Source: Lyophyllum atratum (Eukaryota; Basidiomycota; Agaricomycetes; Agaricales; Lyophyllaceae). From it: a DNA stretch of 64,000 bases. The translations under genes were made by a program, and so were the position numbers. The stretch spans positions 1,798,001 through 1,862,000 of the forward strand of contig JACGCN010000008.1 in the NCBI GenBank assembly GCA_014905825.1, read 5' to 3'. Below the pieces are notes generated by a model. That model was not told the origin of the DNA. It made no database searches and saw only the letters and a program-made list of their open reading frames with translations. Positions 46,773 through 59,596 of this stretch are shown piece after piece (within the stretch, counting starts at the first letter, position 1; each line of letters opens with the position of its first letter).

Positions 46773-47339
46773 ACTGCCTCGGAGCCTGCAAAAGTTTTGG
46801 TTCATATCAAGATGTGTAAATTAAACCCCATATCCCTGTACATACCCACCCAGCTCCGAGTTGGGTGGGACGCGAGTTTCTCAATTACCATTATGCTCTA
46901 TGACCGAGACCTGTTCATTTGACGTTTCGACCACTGCATAACTCAGTAGAACATAAATATCCTCCCTCATATCCAGCCATGCCGAGTTAGGATCCCAGCG
47001 CGACACCCAGTGTTCTAAGTGTTACCCTGGCACCCGCTGCGCTCTTCCTAGCTCTCTGCAGTGTAACTCCCGTGCTTCTCAGCTATTATCGTGCTCACCG
47101 TCTAATGCATTAAGGCTTCGAGATTCCGAGTCCGCGAGGTATCACCCATTTTCCTCGTTCAAATATTCTTCGAAGGGCATTCGGCACGCTATTTGGGCTG
47201 TGTTCGACTTCGACTCATCAAACCAAAGTCCACTAGCCACTCTAGCGCGTCTCTATCAAGTAGGTCTCTAAAGGTCTCCAATCGGTCTAGCGGAATTGAT
47301 CTCGTGGTCAGTTGATGACGAGCCAGACGCGGCAGGTGC

Positions 47340-48267
47340 AGCGGGCTTCCGAATACTTCTCATGCAAGGGCATTTGATCAGTGATGCAGCATCTCCATCG
47401 ACAGCGAGAAGCACATGTCACCTGTCCGTGTCTGACGCCACACGAAACCAAAAACATCCGAAGAAGGTGGGCAGGGCAAGCATTAGTTCCCATGACGTCG
47501 CCTACGTGCAGAAGGGTGATCCATCACACAACAAAGGTAGTCCGACTGGGGTTCTGACTGGATGGGTTAACGATGCCATATGCTTTCTCGAAAGGGTGGG
47601 TATTCAAATTGTTGGTGGTATGGGTACGAGGGCCGTATAAAACGGTAGCCTGACCTGGAGGATGCAGTCAAGGGAAAGCCATATCCATCGTACGTAGGCA
47701 ACGGGGTTGTGGAATGAAAGTATGCGACGAAATAGATATTGTGTTGTACAGATAAAATGCGGATGCAAATGTGATACGAAAGCTAATAAGTCTACGTCGA
47801 CGCCGGAGAAGCAGTCGGAATAAAGTACATGTTTTGAGTTTGCGACGGTCATCATCATTGCGTCGAATGGTATGTTTTTGCTGGCGGATCGAGGACCGTG
47901 TTCGTCACCTTGGACACGTGAATTCCAAACTCAGGATCAGACCTGCTCTTCTTCGTGTAGGTGTCGGGCGAGGTACCAGTCTCGAGTTCATACGGGCCGG
48001 TGGTCATCTATGTGGTCAAAGTTAGCAATGGACCTGGCGTCTAAGGAAGCACTTATTACTACTGGTGTACGAAAGTTTGCCGTGGAATACCGGAACTCGA
48101 AGGGCGTCAGAATGGCAGAGTCGTATTTCCGGGACCGATATCTTACCTGCGGCGGCGGAGAGTGATCTCCAAACAAGACGTTGGGTCCTGTTGCATTCGC
48201 AAGTGATCCCCACGCTGAGCGTGCGTTTAGAGTGGACATGAGAGCGTTGGTGTAGAGCTTGGATAAG
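47340..48267 (-). repeat. Direct-repeat source segment (3' part of the DUF6534 gene)
   Basis: It matches 44479-45377 in the same orientation about 2.88 kb away. It is contiguous with the complete DUF6534 gene, so it is probably the parent copy. Confidence 0.75.
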
Positions 48268-49712
48268 GCAAAGTCCCAAACGAAGTTTCTGTTCGGTGGG
48301 TTAATAGGCAAATCATACTGATCATACTGCGTAAATTCAACTTACATGGTCGTATGCTGCGTAAGAGGATCAGCGATCATGTTTTGCGGTACTATCATGG
48401 AGTAAACCCACCGGAAGCGCCAGGAAACAAATAACATCTAGGGTGGCGAAGACAGCGGTGATAAAACCGGTTTGGATGGTGAGGCGAATGATCTTTCCGA
48501 CGCCGCCACATCAATATCCATTACAGCCATGCTCAATCGGACATGTACCCACCCTGTTTATCGCGTCATCAGTTCCAGAGAACCCTGTCTTTCGACGCGC
48601 CTGTACGGGGGTTGAATAAGTACAAGATACGGGTGTTCATGGCTAGCACTTGCCAGATTAACTGCTAATGAGACGGTGATTGTGATGTCCGCAATGGCCG
48701 ATGCCAGCAGCCACAGAAGCGCCGGCCAGTGAAGGTCCGGTTTCCTCGCGTAACGACGTACATGCACGACCGTGACCGTTAGCCAAACTCCTCCACCTAG
48801 TTGGTATCATCAGCTGTCCTCCGGGTGCGAGATTCAAAGACGATGTACCGAGAGACATGATAGCAAGAACGCAGATCGCGGCTGCTAGCCAGGTAGCTCT
48901 GCTGATTACTTTGATGCGGTACGCAACGAAAATTTGGATCGGTGTTGAGATGATCACAGTGAGCAAAGGATCTGGGGATGTTAATATAACCAGAACGTCT
49001 TGACGAATATGCATAGCGTACCGGTAGGAAGGACTATCTCGTTCGTCAGTTTCATTTCGTATACAAGATTGCACGGGCAGCTCACGTAGGGGAAAGAAGG
49101 TGGTCGCAGCTGGTGTCCCTGTTTGCGCCCTCAGTTTCGCATCGTCATTCGATCAAACGTACAACTTGCCGTATTTTTGGACTAGCGGTTCGTACATGAT
49201 AGCCAAATCAAGGCCTGTGTTCAGCGTCTCCGCGACGAAGAGGAACAACACCTGGTCAATCGCATTTGAGAGATATCCTGACGCTTGAAATGGGGCTTCC
49301 TCACGAATAATCGCATCCGTGATGAATCGCTACACTGAAATGAGATGAAGTTTTGAGACGTCGAGTAGAACACGCACTGCTTGTATGTTTGATAATATAT
49401 CACCGTCTGTAACGCTCTTAGTCAACTCTCTGTCATCTATCCTTAGCCTATGTGAATGTGACGAACTTGCACAAGCAAAACCTGGTGCGCGAGTTAGAAA
49501 GTGGTGCATGGTAGGCAAGTAGGCACTCACCCCATAGAGCACTGCATTCAGGAACGCCCCTACTCGGTTGATCGCAGTCAACACTCATTGTACAGACACG
49601 TCTGGTGAAGGAAAGGACTTACCAACCAGCATGGGGCCGAATCTTGACTAGAATGTTAGCACACCGCACAGTTCGACTAGATCCCGACTCACAGCAGTTG
49701 AACGGTGGGCAT
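47855..49712 (-). CDS. DUF6534 multi-pass membrane protein, paralog 1
   Basis: A many-exon gene that I reconstructed block by block: MPTVQLLFGPMLVGAFLNAV then LYG; VIYYQTYKQ; LFVAETLNTGLDLAIMYEPL; GTPAATTFFPL; LLTVIISTPIQIFVAYRIKV; WLAAAICVLAIMSL; GGVWLTVTVVHVRRYARKPD; IIRLTIQTGFITAVFATLDV; NFVWDFALSKLYTNALMSTL then NARSAWGS; and a soluble tail ending TKKSRSDPEFGIHVSKVTNT and KTYHSTQ. The family has seven predicted helices and is strongly expanded in agaricomycetes. The LYTNALMSTLNAR box is its diagnostic end. A sensor role is often suspected but unproven. Exon edges here are approximate. Confidence 0.8.
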
Positions 49713-50909
49713 GTCGATGGAGTGAGAGGAAAGGATTGGTGCGCACGATGCCGTCTGATCCTCCCCAATCAATATAAGCGAAACCTGTCGTGAACGATGT
49801 CCGCAGAGAATGACGTGCTAGTCCGAAGCTAAGACAGGAATTCGGGGAGCAGACATTCGTGATGGGCTCAATGCCGACATCCTGCTATGTATACACTCCA
49901 AAGCCTGTAGTGATTGAATTACGGGTTCTGTGCATGTCCGCGTCTGATGCTCTGTTTGCGTAGCCATCAACATCAGATGATGATCCTCAACGTGATACCC
50001 ACTTGATAGCCTCGTCGAAGCAATCTGAACGAAGTTCCGAAGCTAACAATGTGAGCTCGGCTTTTGGAGAGGGTGAAGATAGTCATACGGCGCGACAGTG
50101 GTATTCACAGATCCGACTCCTCTGACGTTCGAAAACTCAATTGGACGCTTGCCTGACAGGTTAACCGGGCCTTGGAAGGATACGGGGATGGGGGTGGGGC
50201 ATGTGGCATGTGGCATGTGGCAATGGCTTCCCGAAATAGACTATCTTCCATAAGGCCGGGTCAATGCCGAGAATCTGATGACCCTGGAGGCCAATTACGA
50301 AAACGGATACTGTATACGCGCTTATGTTTTTAGATGCCAGGAGAGCTTTTTGGAGGTGTATGTAATTCAAGCGATAAGTCGCGCTGATGATATTCGAGAC
50401 CGGTGGCGGATTGTGAGGTGACGTACATCGTCTTGCGATTGTTGGCCCTACATAGCTACCGTACCTTGAAGGTGGCACAAGTGACAATGTCACTGGCATT
50501 GGCGTTGGCGTTGGCACAATCGCGACGTCTTGGATGACGAACTGGCGAAAGCGCATGCATATGTCAAGTTTTGGTTCCTGATGGTGACTGAGAATTCACC
50601 GGCGGGCCGCAGGCGTGTGTCTGGACCGGCAAAGGCCGCTGGCGAGTAGAAATGTCTTCATTTTCTTCTCTACGAAGCTGTTCACAAAGTACTAACAATG
50701 TATCTATTAGTATCAGCCCGAATAAAAGCAGGGTCCAAGCGCGAAATTTTACAAAACCAGATTAGATTACAAGGTCGCTGGGCGAACCGTAGAAAACAAG
50801 GATAGCTTCGGATCGACGGCCTCGTAAACACGAGTGTGTGATCCTGTCTAAAGAGTGGAAACAGTTGGATGTACATTGATCTAGGTCGTGTCCATTTTTT
50901 ACAATGCCT
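49713..50909. other. Intergenic between DUF6534 paralogs
   Basis: No gene is recognised. Short tandem runs of GGCATGT (near 50199-50222) and GGCGTT (near 50497-50515) are present. Confidence 0.45.
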
Positions 50910-52904
50910 CTACTGAGTTGGTGCACGTAAACTCGGCCGTGGGTCTTCCATCTGCTCGACGACCTGCATGGATTAGATATAGTTTGGCAAGCGAAGTGTG
51001 GGGACCTACCTTTGTCACCGTGATGCCGAACTCGACATCACCCCGAGCATATGATGAAGACGGGTCGAAAGATTTCTGGGCATCCAACTCGTACATGGGA
51101 GAATTTACCTCGTGAGGCTGTCAAACGTTCATTAGTTCCGGGTTAGTCTTTAGAGACACGGGGACGCACACGCGAACTTTCGAAGGTGTCAAGCTGGATT
51201 ACACTCAGTTACGAATCGACGTCAATGTGGGGGCCTCTCACCTGTCTGCGTTGGTTCGCAGTCGAGATTCGGTGCCCAGAGTTGGTAGTCTTCTCGTTTA
51301 AGGAAGCACGAGCATTGAGTGTCGATAAAAGACAGTTAGAGTACAGCTTGGATAGTGCAAGATCCCACAAGAAGTTCCTATAGGTACAAGGTGAGTAATT
51401 ACGTCGCGGAGATAGAGTACAACTGACAAGGCTGTATGCTATAACGTGTGAAGATCAGGATCAAGGAGCACCAAAAGTGTATGAGGCAGCTCACAGGAAG
51501 GGCTGAATGAAAGGGTGCACGTTAACAACGTAAGTATGCCAGTTCGAAGATAAACCACTCACTCATGAAGAACACTACGTCTCCGACCGCAAAGAACGCT
51601 CTGTTGATTCATCCACGTCAATTCGAAAGAGGACCAGAATTCGAGGAATTCTACGCACGTCAACATTCCTGTTTGAACGGTCACTGGAAGAAAGCGCGAA
51701 TTTAGTGTATGAAACGACGTAAAAAGGGACCTCGTACTTCGGATAAGTCTAGAGATGGCATCATCCGTTGCGACGAAGCCAGTGCGTCGTTTCGACTGTT
51801 CAGCTTGACGGTGAGCGGAAGATCAACTAACTTTCAGCGTACACACCAGACTGAATACCAGGGACCCAGTGATCAAAATGTCGCCGGCGCACGACGCCAA
51901 GAACCATACGAGGGCTGGATTGTGGAGCTCTGGCTTCCTAGCGAAGAGTCTGACAACAGCAACCATAATGCCAGTCCAGATGCCTCCCGCTGGCATAAAC
52001 GTCAGTTATGGGTGCTAGGGACGTAAGCGGTGAGGATTACCAAGAGAGACGATGCCAAATATGACTATCAGAGCTGGGATCCAGATAGACTTTGTGAGCA
52101 TCTTGATCCTCCACGCGAAGAACAGCTGGATGGGCGTAGAGACTGCTACCTACGATATATATCAGCAGTAGACATCGCTTGTTCACAACATCACTCACGA
52201 TAATGAGAGGCTCTATGGGCAGTGGTTACTATCGGTATGGGTCAAAAGAAGGAAGTGATCCTCACCAGTCGCGAATACTATCCGCCCGAAGATCAGTGAC
52301 GGGTGTTGACAAGAAGAAACGTAGAATTCTTACACGTTGGGAAGAATTTCGTTCCATCGGGTGACCCTAATGAGATAGTTCGGCGGCCGGATTTCCTTGA
52401 AGGTGTAGCAAGCGACATACCGTATCGTAGAATCAGAGGCTCATACATGATGAAAATATCGAACGCAGTGTTGGCGGTTTCGACGATGAACAGGTATAAT
52501 ACCTGGTTGACGGTGAGAGTGTATTCTGGTGAAGTGGGCTTCAAAACTGACAAGGTAGCGAATCCAAGGGGCATCCCTGTTTGATGAACTTGATTAGCAC
52601 GGGACGCATGAACGGGACATCGTTAATTACTTCTTGTACAGCTGATAGTACGTGTGCGTCTTGTTCGAGAAGAGCTTTGAGTTCCGGTAGAAAAAGACCG
52701 CAATGAGTGCACACCTGAACGATCAATACCTGAAGAATCGTTTAGACCGGTTGCTGAATGTCACTGTCGAGAGAACGGCTCACCCCATAGAGAATCATGT
52801 TAATGAACACCCCGATTAACATAGGCCCGAACCTATCATCGACTCATCAGCGATGCTCGTCATTGTCAGCTCTCGTCGACATACAGGAGTTGGACGTCCG
52901 GCAT
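50910..52904 (-). CDS. DUF6534 multi-pass membrane protein, paralog 2
   Basis: Same architecture and intron plan as paralog 1: MPDVQLLFGPMLIGVFINMI then LYG; LFSNKTHTYYQLYKK; APWIRYLVLYLFIVETANTA then FDIFIMYEPLILRYG; GSPDGTKFFPT; VAVSTPIQLFFAWRIKMLTK then SIWIPALIVIFGIVSLG; GGIWTGIMVAVVRLFARKPE; AGDILITGSLVFSL; VTVQTGMLTAFFAVGDVVFF; NFLWDLALSKLYSNCLLSTL then NARASLNEK. The tail reads SSYARGDVEFGITVTK and ends RPSLRAPTQ. No stop was met when the introns were spliced. Both paralogs are on the minus strand in tandem; their proteins are clearly related but well diverged, so the duplication is old. Confidence 0.78.
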
Positions 52905-55900
52905 AGTGAAGGAGGGGGGGTGAGGCCAGTGAGCACGGTGTGGACAGCAGCCGACCAATCTTATTCAAATCCGAGGGACCATGAACTTCGCCGCGTGGAT
53001 TGCTTTTATCTGGTAGCCCAAATGGAAATGTAATCGAAGCACGCGAAGGTTTGATTTCAGGTGATGGCCTGCAGATCTAATATCGTTTCTGCACAAGGAC
53101 CTAATCAGTGAAGTCAAACTTTACATCGGACATATGATGTGACCTGTCTTGGCGTGTCATGAGGTGTTGTTATTGCCACAGGAAAAATACTTCCACGGCT
53201 TTATCATCGAATCGATCCAAACTCGGCGACATGTAGAAGCCCTGAAAGGAAGTATTAGAAGGTCGCTGCCAATGCCGATCTATCGCAGGTACGTGAGGGG
53301 TTGGGCCGAGTTCTACTCAACGCGCGAAAGGGTTTGATCCCATGGCGGAAATCGAGTCGGCTCAAGCGGCTGCGGAGCAAGTGATCGGATTATCACACGT
53401 TGTGAGTAGTTTTGTCGCCACAATGCGGGGAAATTTCGACTTACCTGTACTTCGCACTGATGATGACATCGAAATGGTTGCAAGGGATTCGTCCAAGCTA
53501 CCGCTAAGCAATGAGATGACTGCAGCATTGTCTTACGTTGATGAACGTCGAAGTGGAAGGAAATATGGATACTCCGGAGCGCTTGGTGCCAGATTGATGA
53601 GCTCTGTTATTCGGAGCAGTCAAAGATTGACATTGCTGTCGGAGCAGACGTCGGTCGTCACCAAAAAAGGGACCATCAGGCGGCCGCGTGACCATTGTAC
53701 AACAGAAGCCGATGCCTAACAATCCTAAACAAGTTCCAAGATGCCGAAAATTTGACCAACAAAAGTCCTCCACCCAACTAAGATATGCTGAAGTGGAAGA
53801 AAAGCTCCCAGGACTCTATGTAAGAGATTTTTGACGTCTTGAATTTGTTGAAGTCCCCTGGATTCAAGCACCTGCCGTCCTAGCTGTCAGGTGCGACCCG
53901 ACTCTTGGGCATCCATTGACCAGTCCACATGCTGCATACGTAGGGTGTGAGAATACTTAACGCCACCCTCGACTATCAAATCAACTCGGCTTCCCTTGGG
54001 CTTCTGGCGGCACGGAGCCGCATGCCTCTCAACGCACCCAGGTCAAGAGCATCCAAGAATTTGGTCCTTTCGCCGGGCTCCACGGGCGCATGCATTCCGA
54101 TTCAGAGCATAAACTATTTGTAGTGTCGTCGCTGCGATATGCAAGTGCAGGATATTCACGACGAACATGACCATCGGGACCCGGCGGGCAACCGAACCAC
54201 GGTCGATCCCAGGTTGGCGATATCATGGTCCATCATGGAGTAACTCCCTGCGTTTCGAGGGTCGATTCAGGTTTCCCCCATAAATGCGGTACGCCGAAGT
54301 TCTAAAGCGTCGTTAAAACGCTCCTATCACTGTTGGCGACTAACGTAGGCACTCCCGTGGTACCGGAATCTCTCATCTGTGGGAACAGTATTCTCATACG
54401 AAGCTAGTCATGCTTCGCGCTGGGCAGGACAGTTCGGGAAATCGCGAATCGACTGTAATTCGCCTAACCGCTGTCCTTTTGTTTGGACATGCTGACAACC
54501 TCTGAGGATCATCAACGAACAGCATGCATCCGGTAGATGCGGCCGAGTCTCAACAATTCAATGGGGTTTTGATTTAAGTAATAGGTCACTCGCAAATAGC
54601 CATCAGAGGGAAATCAGAGGCCAGTGGCGTGCCGCGAGCAGCTAGCGGCGTGCTCAGTCTTTGAAACACCGGCGACATTTACCCTCCAGTGCGCATGGAT
54701 ACCTAGCGACATCCAACTACGTGAAGAATGTAGAACTCGAATGTGAGCATCCCCCAACACTCCTCGCTTCCCGTCGCAGCGCTCGCAGTTGCCTATGGTG
54801 TTGTCCTGATCAGACATTGTCGACGTTTTTCCCGTGGTTACATCCATTTCAGAATCCATTTTTAAACCTACGGCCAGATCTACTCCCGCTTGTTATGTGT
54901 AGGGGTGACGAACTAGTTCTCATGCAAAAGTACTACGCAGAAAATTTAAAGTCCAGTCAGTTGTCCAACGTACACACAAATGACGATCAGTTGGACGCCA
55001 CTGTTCTGTTCAGGACATAATCATGGAGGGCTTGTTCTATATTTGAAAAGAGCCACTCGTTCACAAGCACTGCCTGAGGCAGATCGGACTTTTTATCGCG
55101 TAGACTACTGCAAAGAGACGATGAAGGATGCTGAACCTTCTCAGAGAAGACCCGAAAGCTGAGCTCCTGGTGATGCTCTTCCTCGCTAAGCAAATCCACA
55201 GCCAGCTGGAGCTCCAATCTGCGAGATCCAAAGCACCCGAAAAACGCAGATACCCTGATCGCGAACACTGACCGAACGACCACATTCCATGAGGGGATGT
55301 ACGTGATGCATCCAACAAGATCATGCAATGGAAACTTCTGCCAGTGCGTCAGCCCCCGATCTCACTGGAGGAAAAATGAAGTTTGGCGTGTCGGCGACCT
55401 CGAAGCACTGTGCCGTAAAAGTTGCAGCCCGTTTCGATAAATACGACAACGACTCAGCTTTCAAGTCTTTCTAGAAGATGCCTTCGTTACCTTGTATGAA
55501 CAGACCCTAAACGATGAGTATCGTATCCAACGTACCTTGCATTTGGAAGAGGGGTCGCGATCGAATGGACTAATCTTCTCGGTAGCTCATGACTACGAGG
55601 GGATCCTTTTCCAGTCTCTGAGTAAGACGCAACCATTCACAATCGAGTCGAGAACCAAGGTACAGTAACCAAAGTACGTCGAAGCGCTGCTTCGCCATGC
55701 GATCATACGGCAGTTATTTCAGAACGTGCGCAAATCGTGAAATGTGATTTCGGTGCGTGGGCAAGGTTACATATCCAAGGGACGCCGTATACCCGCTATC
55801 GCGACCTCTCGAGCTGACCCAAAGAGTGGGAGGAGGACAGATCACTAGAGGACAGGGTGCGTGGCGATAGGTTGAGACGATCGATCGGTTGATGGAAGAC

Positions 55901-56863
55901 CAGGGTAGGTATGTCGACCGGTCGTTCGATCTCCCTGAATCCCGAAAAGCATAATCTGGGGCGGCGAGTAGACGGTAATGTATTGCGCTCGAGATGGTTG
56001 TCGAGATGATCATCAGAAGAGGGTATGGAGTGGCCTGACGACTGAGGACGATCCAGTTCACGGAAGCATAGGTTCATGAAGTTGCCTGGGAGCGGAGAAG
56101 TGGCAGAGCCAACTGCGACGGTGAGTCACGATGGTCTCGACGAGCCATTATAATTAGCCTGGGTATACGTCGAGTCCGTCGCGGGGGGAGATGTTTTGAA
56201 CAGAAAAACTATTGCAGCCTGTCTGCTCAAGTGTTAGCCTAAGCGCACGTCAAGAGAATGGACGAAAGACCTAGTTCCAATTCTACGCTGTGAGAATGTG
56301 CATGTACGCTGCAGAATCGGTGAAGCGCAAGGGGACGCTTGCCTAGAGGCGGGGATTCATCCAGATTCAGAACTTGCCACGGGCATAACGAGGAGAGGCC
56401 TAGGTCCTTCCTCTCCTATACCATCATGTTATGCAATACAGACATGGAATTCGTCGGAGAATTGGGTAGTTGCTCTCTGATACGTAGCTAGCTAGCAGTG
56501 TTAGGACGGCGTTCAGAACAACTGTTGACGGAGTCGGGTTCGAGGAATGATGTGGTCGGATTGCGGGTAAATTGCGGGAAATATTTTCATCTGCTAACTC
56601 AACAAACATAGACTTATCTGATAAACATCGATCAGTCGGGTGACTGATCAAATGGTACTAGCCGCCCACTGGCAGAATCTGACGGTGACGTCTGCCACTG
56701 GCATCCGCCCCTTCCGCTGACTCGCTACTCTTTGGCGGGCGCTGCTCGTCCCCATCAAAGCGTGCTCAACCTAACTCCCTACGTCAAGCATAGGCTGTGA
56801 GCTTCCGCTATGCTGTACTTCTACCACAGAGATTCAACACGATCTTTCAAATCATTGTCCTAG
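52905..56863. other. Gene-poor stretch with decayed coding-like traces
   Basis: No complete gene is recognised in 4 kb. The plus-strand frame 53342-53719 (MAEIESAQAAAEQVIGLSHV...) looks protein-like but is unsupported. Around 55375-55670 two adjoining frames read as natural protein (SATSKHCAVKVAARFDKYDN, then after a frame change FLEDAFVTLYEQTLNDEYRI and EGSRSNGLIFSVAHDYEGIL). This may be a dead gene. The last 220 bp belong to the inverted-repeat arm. Confidence 0.4.
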
Positions 56864-58893
56864 ATGACCAAAGTCGTTAACGAGGATGTCTTCTCGCAGA
56901 TTCTTTCGCACATCTACGACTCGAGGACTCTCTACACGATTTCGCTGGCGATACCATCGTCGCATCCGTTTTTCGGTCCAATCTTGAGCCGCTTCTGTCA
57001 ACTGCCCATCCCCCTCGACTGCGATGACGAATCCAAGGATACGGATCGAGTTCTCGATCTTCTCATATCAAGTTCTGAACAGACATCCACCGAAATCTTT
57101 TCAATTGCAGACGTAATCCAACACTTAGTGATCATAGATGGAAATAAACTTTCCGAGGAGACGGAAACGACCGCTTTGCGTATGCGCTTGATAGATCTTT
57201 TTGAGAGGACAGGAAATCTTCAGATCTTGGATTGGTATGGTCAAGTCGGACCCTCGAAGGACGAGCTTCATGTCCTCCAAGCTGTCCACGGACTCAGGAC
57301 CTTCAAGGTCGACTGCGGCTTTTTGAACATCTTAAGCTTCCAGGACCATGACCGGATAGAAGATGCATGGGAGTGAGCCACCTGTTAAACTGGAATTATG
57401 ACATATGGCTAATTCCAAGTAATCAGGATTGATTACTTTATCAAGTCTTTAGGACCGAATTTGACATCCCTAGACTTGCGAAAGATCAACTTGGAAGCGT
57501 ATAAGTCTCTAGTGGCCAATCGAGCTGTCTTTTCGGACTACCATTCCCTCAACCGCCTTTCCTTAGATCTCACCGAAGGAGTATGGGATTGGGATGGTGC
57601 CGGATCCCCACAGGCCGGCGCCTCAGACAAGTTCAAATTCGATAACCTCAGGTTTCCAGCGCTGAAAGAGGTGGATATGCGGGTGGGGGACTTGACGATT
57701 AGCTCCGCCAGGACTGGTCCCATGGATCTGATAGATTGGAACCCTCTTACGTCTCTTAGTTTATTCGTCGACCCATGGTGGGTACCTCCTTTTAGTTTGC
57801 ATCCAATATGTACACCTGACGGCGGTTCTCCTTGCACCAGTATCAACTGGTGCGCAATGCGCGGCATACACATCTTCACAGCGCTTCCTCCAGATAATTT
57901 CTCGTCACTCGCTCGGCTAGAAATTCAGGATACGACGCGAAACAGAGTCCCTTGGTTGTGGCCCGACGAGGTGCTGAAACATAATGACTGGAACGAATCG
58001 GGCAGATGCTACTGGGGACTAGTTCCCCATTTCTTGGCCTCTGTGCGATCTGGGTCGCTACCGAACCTGGTGAACCTGTGGGTCAACCAAAAGGTGTTGT
58101 GCATGCCAAAGGGGAGCCCTACCGATAATCATTCATTTGACGCAGACGTGGAGTTTTATGATATAGGGGAGCTTTGGATCGCAGGTACGGATGACGAAGA
58201 AAACGCACGGAAATCCGAGTGGCTGTCCATCTTGCGAGTGATTTTAGGAAGATTGGAAAGCCTCAGAGTTGGATTCGGGGCGATGTCCGCCGACGATGTT
58301 GGGCTTGTCATAGGCTGTTGTTCTCCCGATAAATTGACACAGTTCGGATTCCAGTATCAGTGGCAGGTATCGGAAAGGGAAGCGGTGCGTCATCCAATCG
58401 TCGAGTTCCACGACACGTTTTCTCAAACATCCTGCAGATAATCTCTTCCGCCCTCCTTGAGAAATTCGCACTGCTACCGAACCTTACGGACCTTCATTTG
58501 ACCCAACCTCGACCGGGTAGCGGTGACGTCTATCAATCACCCCTCCGCTCCAACAATGGACGAACTCTTGACGATATCGCAGCGATATTTAAAGCCCACC
58601 CCAACCTATGTCGCGTCGGCGTCGGGCAGAACGCCGTTTGGGAGCGGCGGCCCTTGGCTCTCGCTGAATCAGATGCAGCGGTAAATTTAGAACCCATAAT
58701 TCTCGCACAAGACAGCTGCAAGGACCCTCTCCTTCTCGCCGATGGCGCTGTACCGAGGTTCTTCGACATAGGAACGTTAACGTTGCAGACCTATGGAGAT
58801 GTCGAATACAAGCCGCGACCCAAGCCTACTACAGAGATCAGAGAACTTAGGAGCATACTCGAGCGTATCTTGCCTTCGCGCATGACGCTTTGA
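56864..58893 (+). CDS. LRR/F-box-like protein A (inverted-duplicate pair)
   Basis: Three exons: 56864-57372, 57427-58366 and 58438-58893 (634 aa). The N-terminus (VNEDVFSQILSHIYDSRTLY) fits the degenerate F-box helices of basidiomycete LRR proteins. Irregular Leu-rich repeats follow (LTSLDLRKINLEAYKSLVAN, FPALKEVDMRVGDLTI, LTSLSLFVDPWWVP, LPNLVNLWVNQKV, FALLPNLTDLHLTQ). The family probably recruits unknown substrates to SCF ubiquitin ligase. It is closely matched over the full length by gene B at 61563-63618 on the other strand. Differences are mostly single residues plus a changed segment near the exon 1 end (LNILSFQDHDRIEDAWE here). The C-terminus ends early (PSRMTL) compared with gene B. 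Confidence 0.75.
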
Positions 58894-59136
58894 AGAAGGT
58901 ACATCGTGGTAGTCTTCTTGATGACAGTCAGGCCCCAAATTCTAGGGCGCTGGCAGACCGTAGACACGCCTTCTAGTCAATGTGTCATTATGTCATGCTT
59001 GGATTTCGACTTCTTCAACCTCCTTAAGTTGTTTGAATACTTCGTGCTGGGGCTCATAGGCTTGTCGGTGAAGGATCGTATGGGATTGGTATCAAGCATG
59101 GTGCAGTAGATAGGTGGCCATTTCTCTATCCTGCGC

Positions 59137-59218
59137 GCATTAATGGGGTAGTGGTAACCTGGGTCGTTGCCATTGAGCTTAGCTCGACCCGCCGGGGGTT
59201 CGATTCCCTCTTAATGCA
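59137..59218 (+). tRNA. tRNA-Gly(GCC) with an 11-nt intron, left arm
   Basis: Acceptor GCATTAA/TTAATGC, anticodon stem GGTCG/CGACC with loop TTGCCA..T (anticodon GCC), T-arm GGGGG TTCGATT CCCTC, discriminator A. The intron TTGAGCTTAGC sits at 37/38. A T6 run follows near 59240. The mature sequence is the same as in the two other copies. Confidence 0.94.
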
Positions 59219-59596
59219 TTTCGAATTAAATATGATTTGTTTTTTGCGTTGTATTCAGTTTGGAGGGGGATTCGTTTCATGGACCATACATAGTCGGTAC
59301 TACTAACTAGCCTACTAGGCAACTGTCGATTGTAAGTTGTAACATGCAGTCAGTATACTGTCGAGACATGTCGTTATAGCACACAGTCAATCTATTTTCG
59401 AGATAGGTCGTCGTTCAACACCGCAAGACTTTGCGGGAGCGTTAAGGCATAAATGTACGTGTTGTAGATGTACGTTGACAATGATAACCCATAAGTTTGA
59501 ACGCCACCGGTATTCGTGACAAGATATCTGGCCCGCGACAGAAAGGAAGTGCCCAAGGAAACTCTAACAGTGGTCCAAGAAGTCATAATGCGAACC

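Larger units (their letters stand above)
56640..59218 (+). repeat. Left arm of a large inverted duplication
   Basis: The arm runs from GTGACTGATCAAATGG to the end of the tRNA-Gly and contains the whole LRR gene A with its upstream region. It pairs, in reverse complement, with about 61140-63845. Weaker similarity continues outward to about 56560. Confidence 0.88.
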
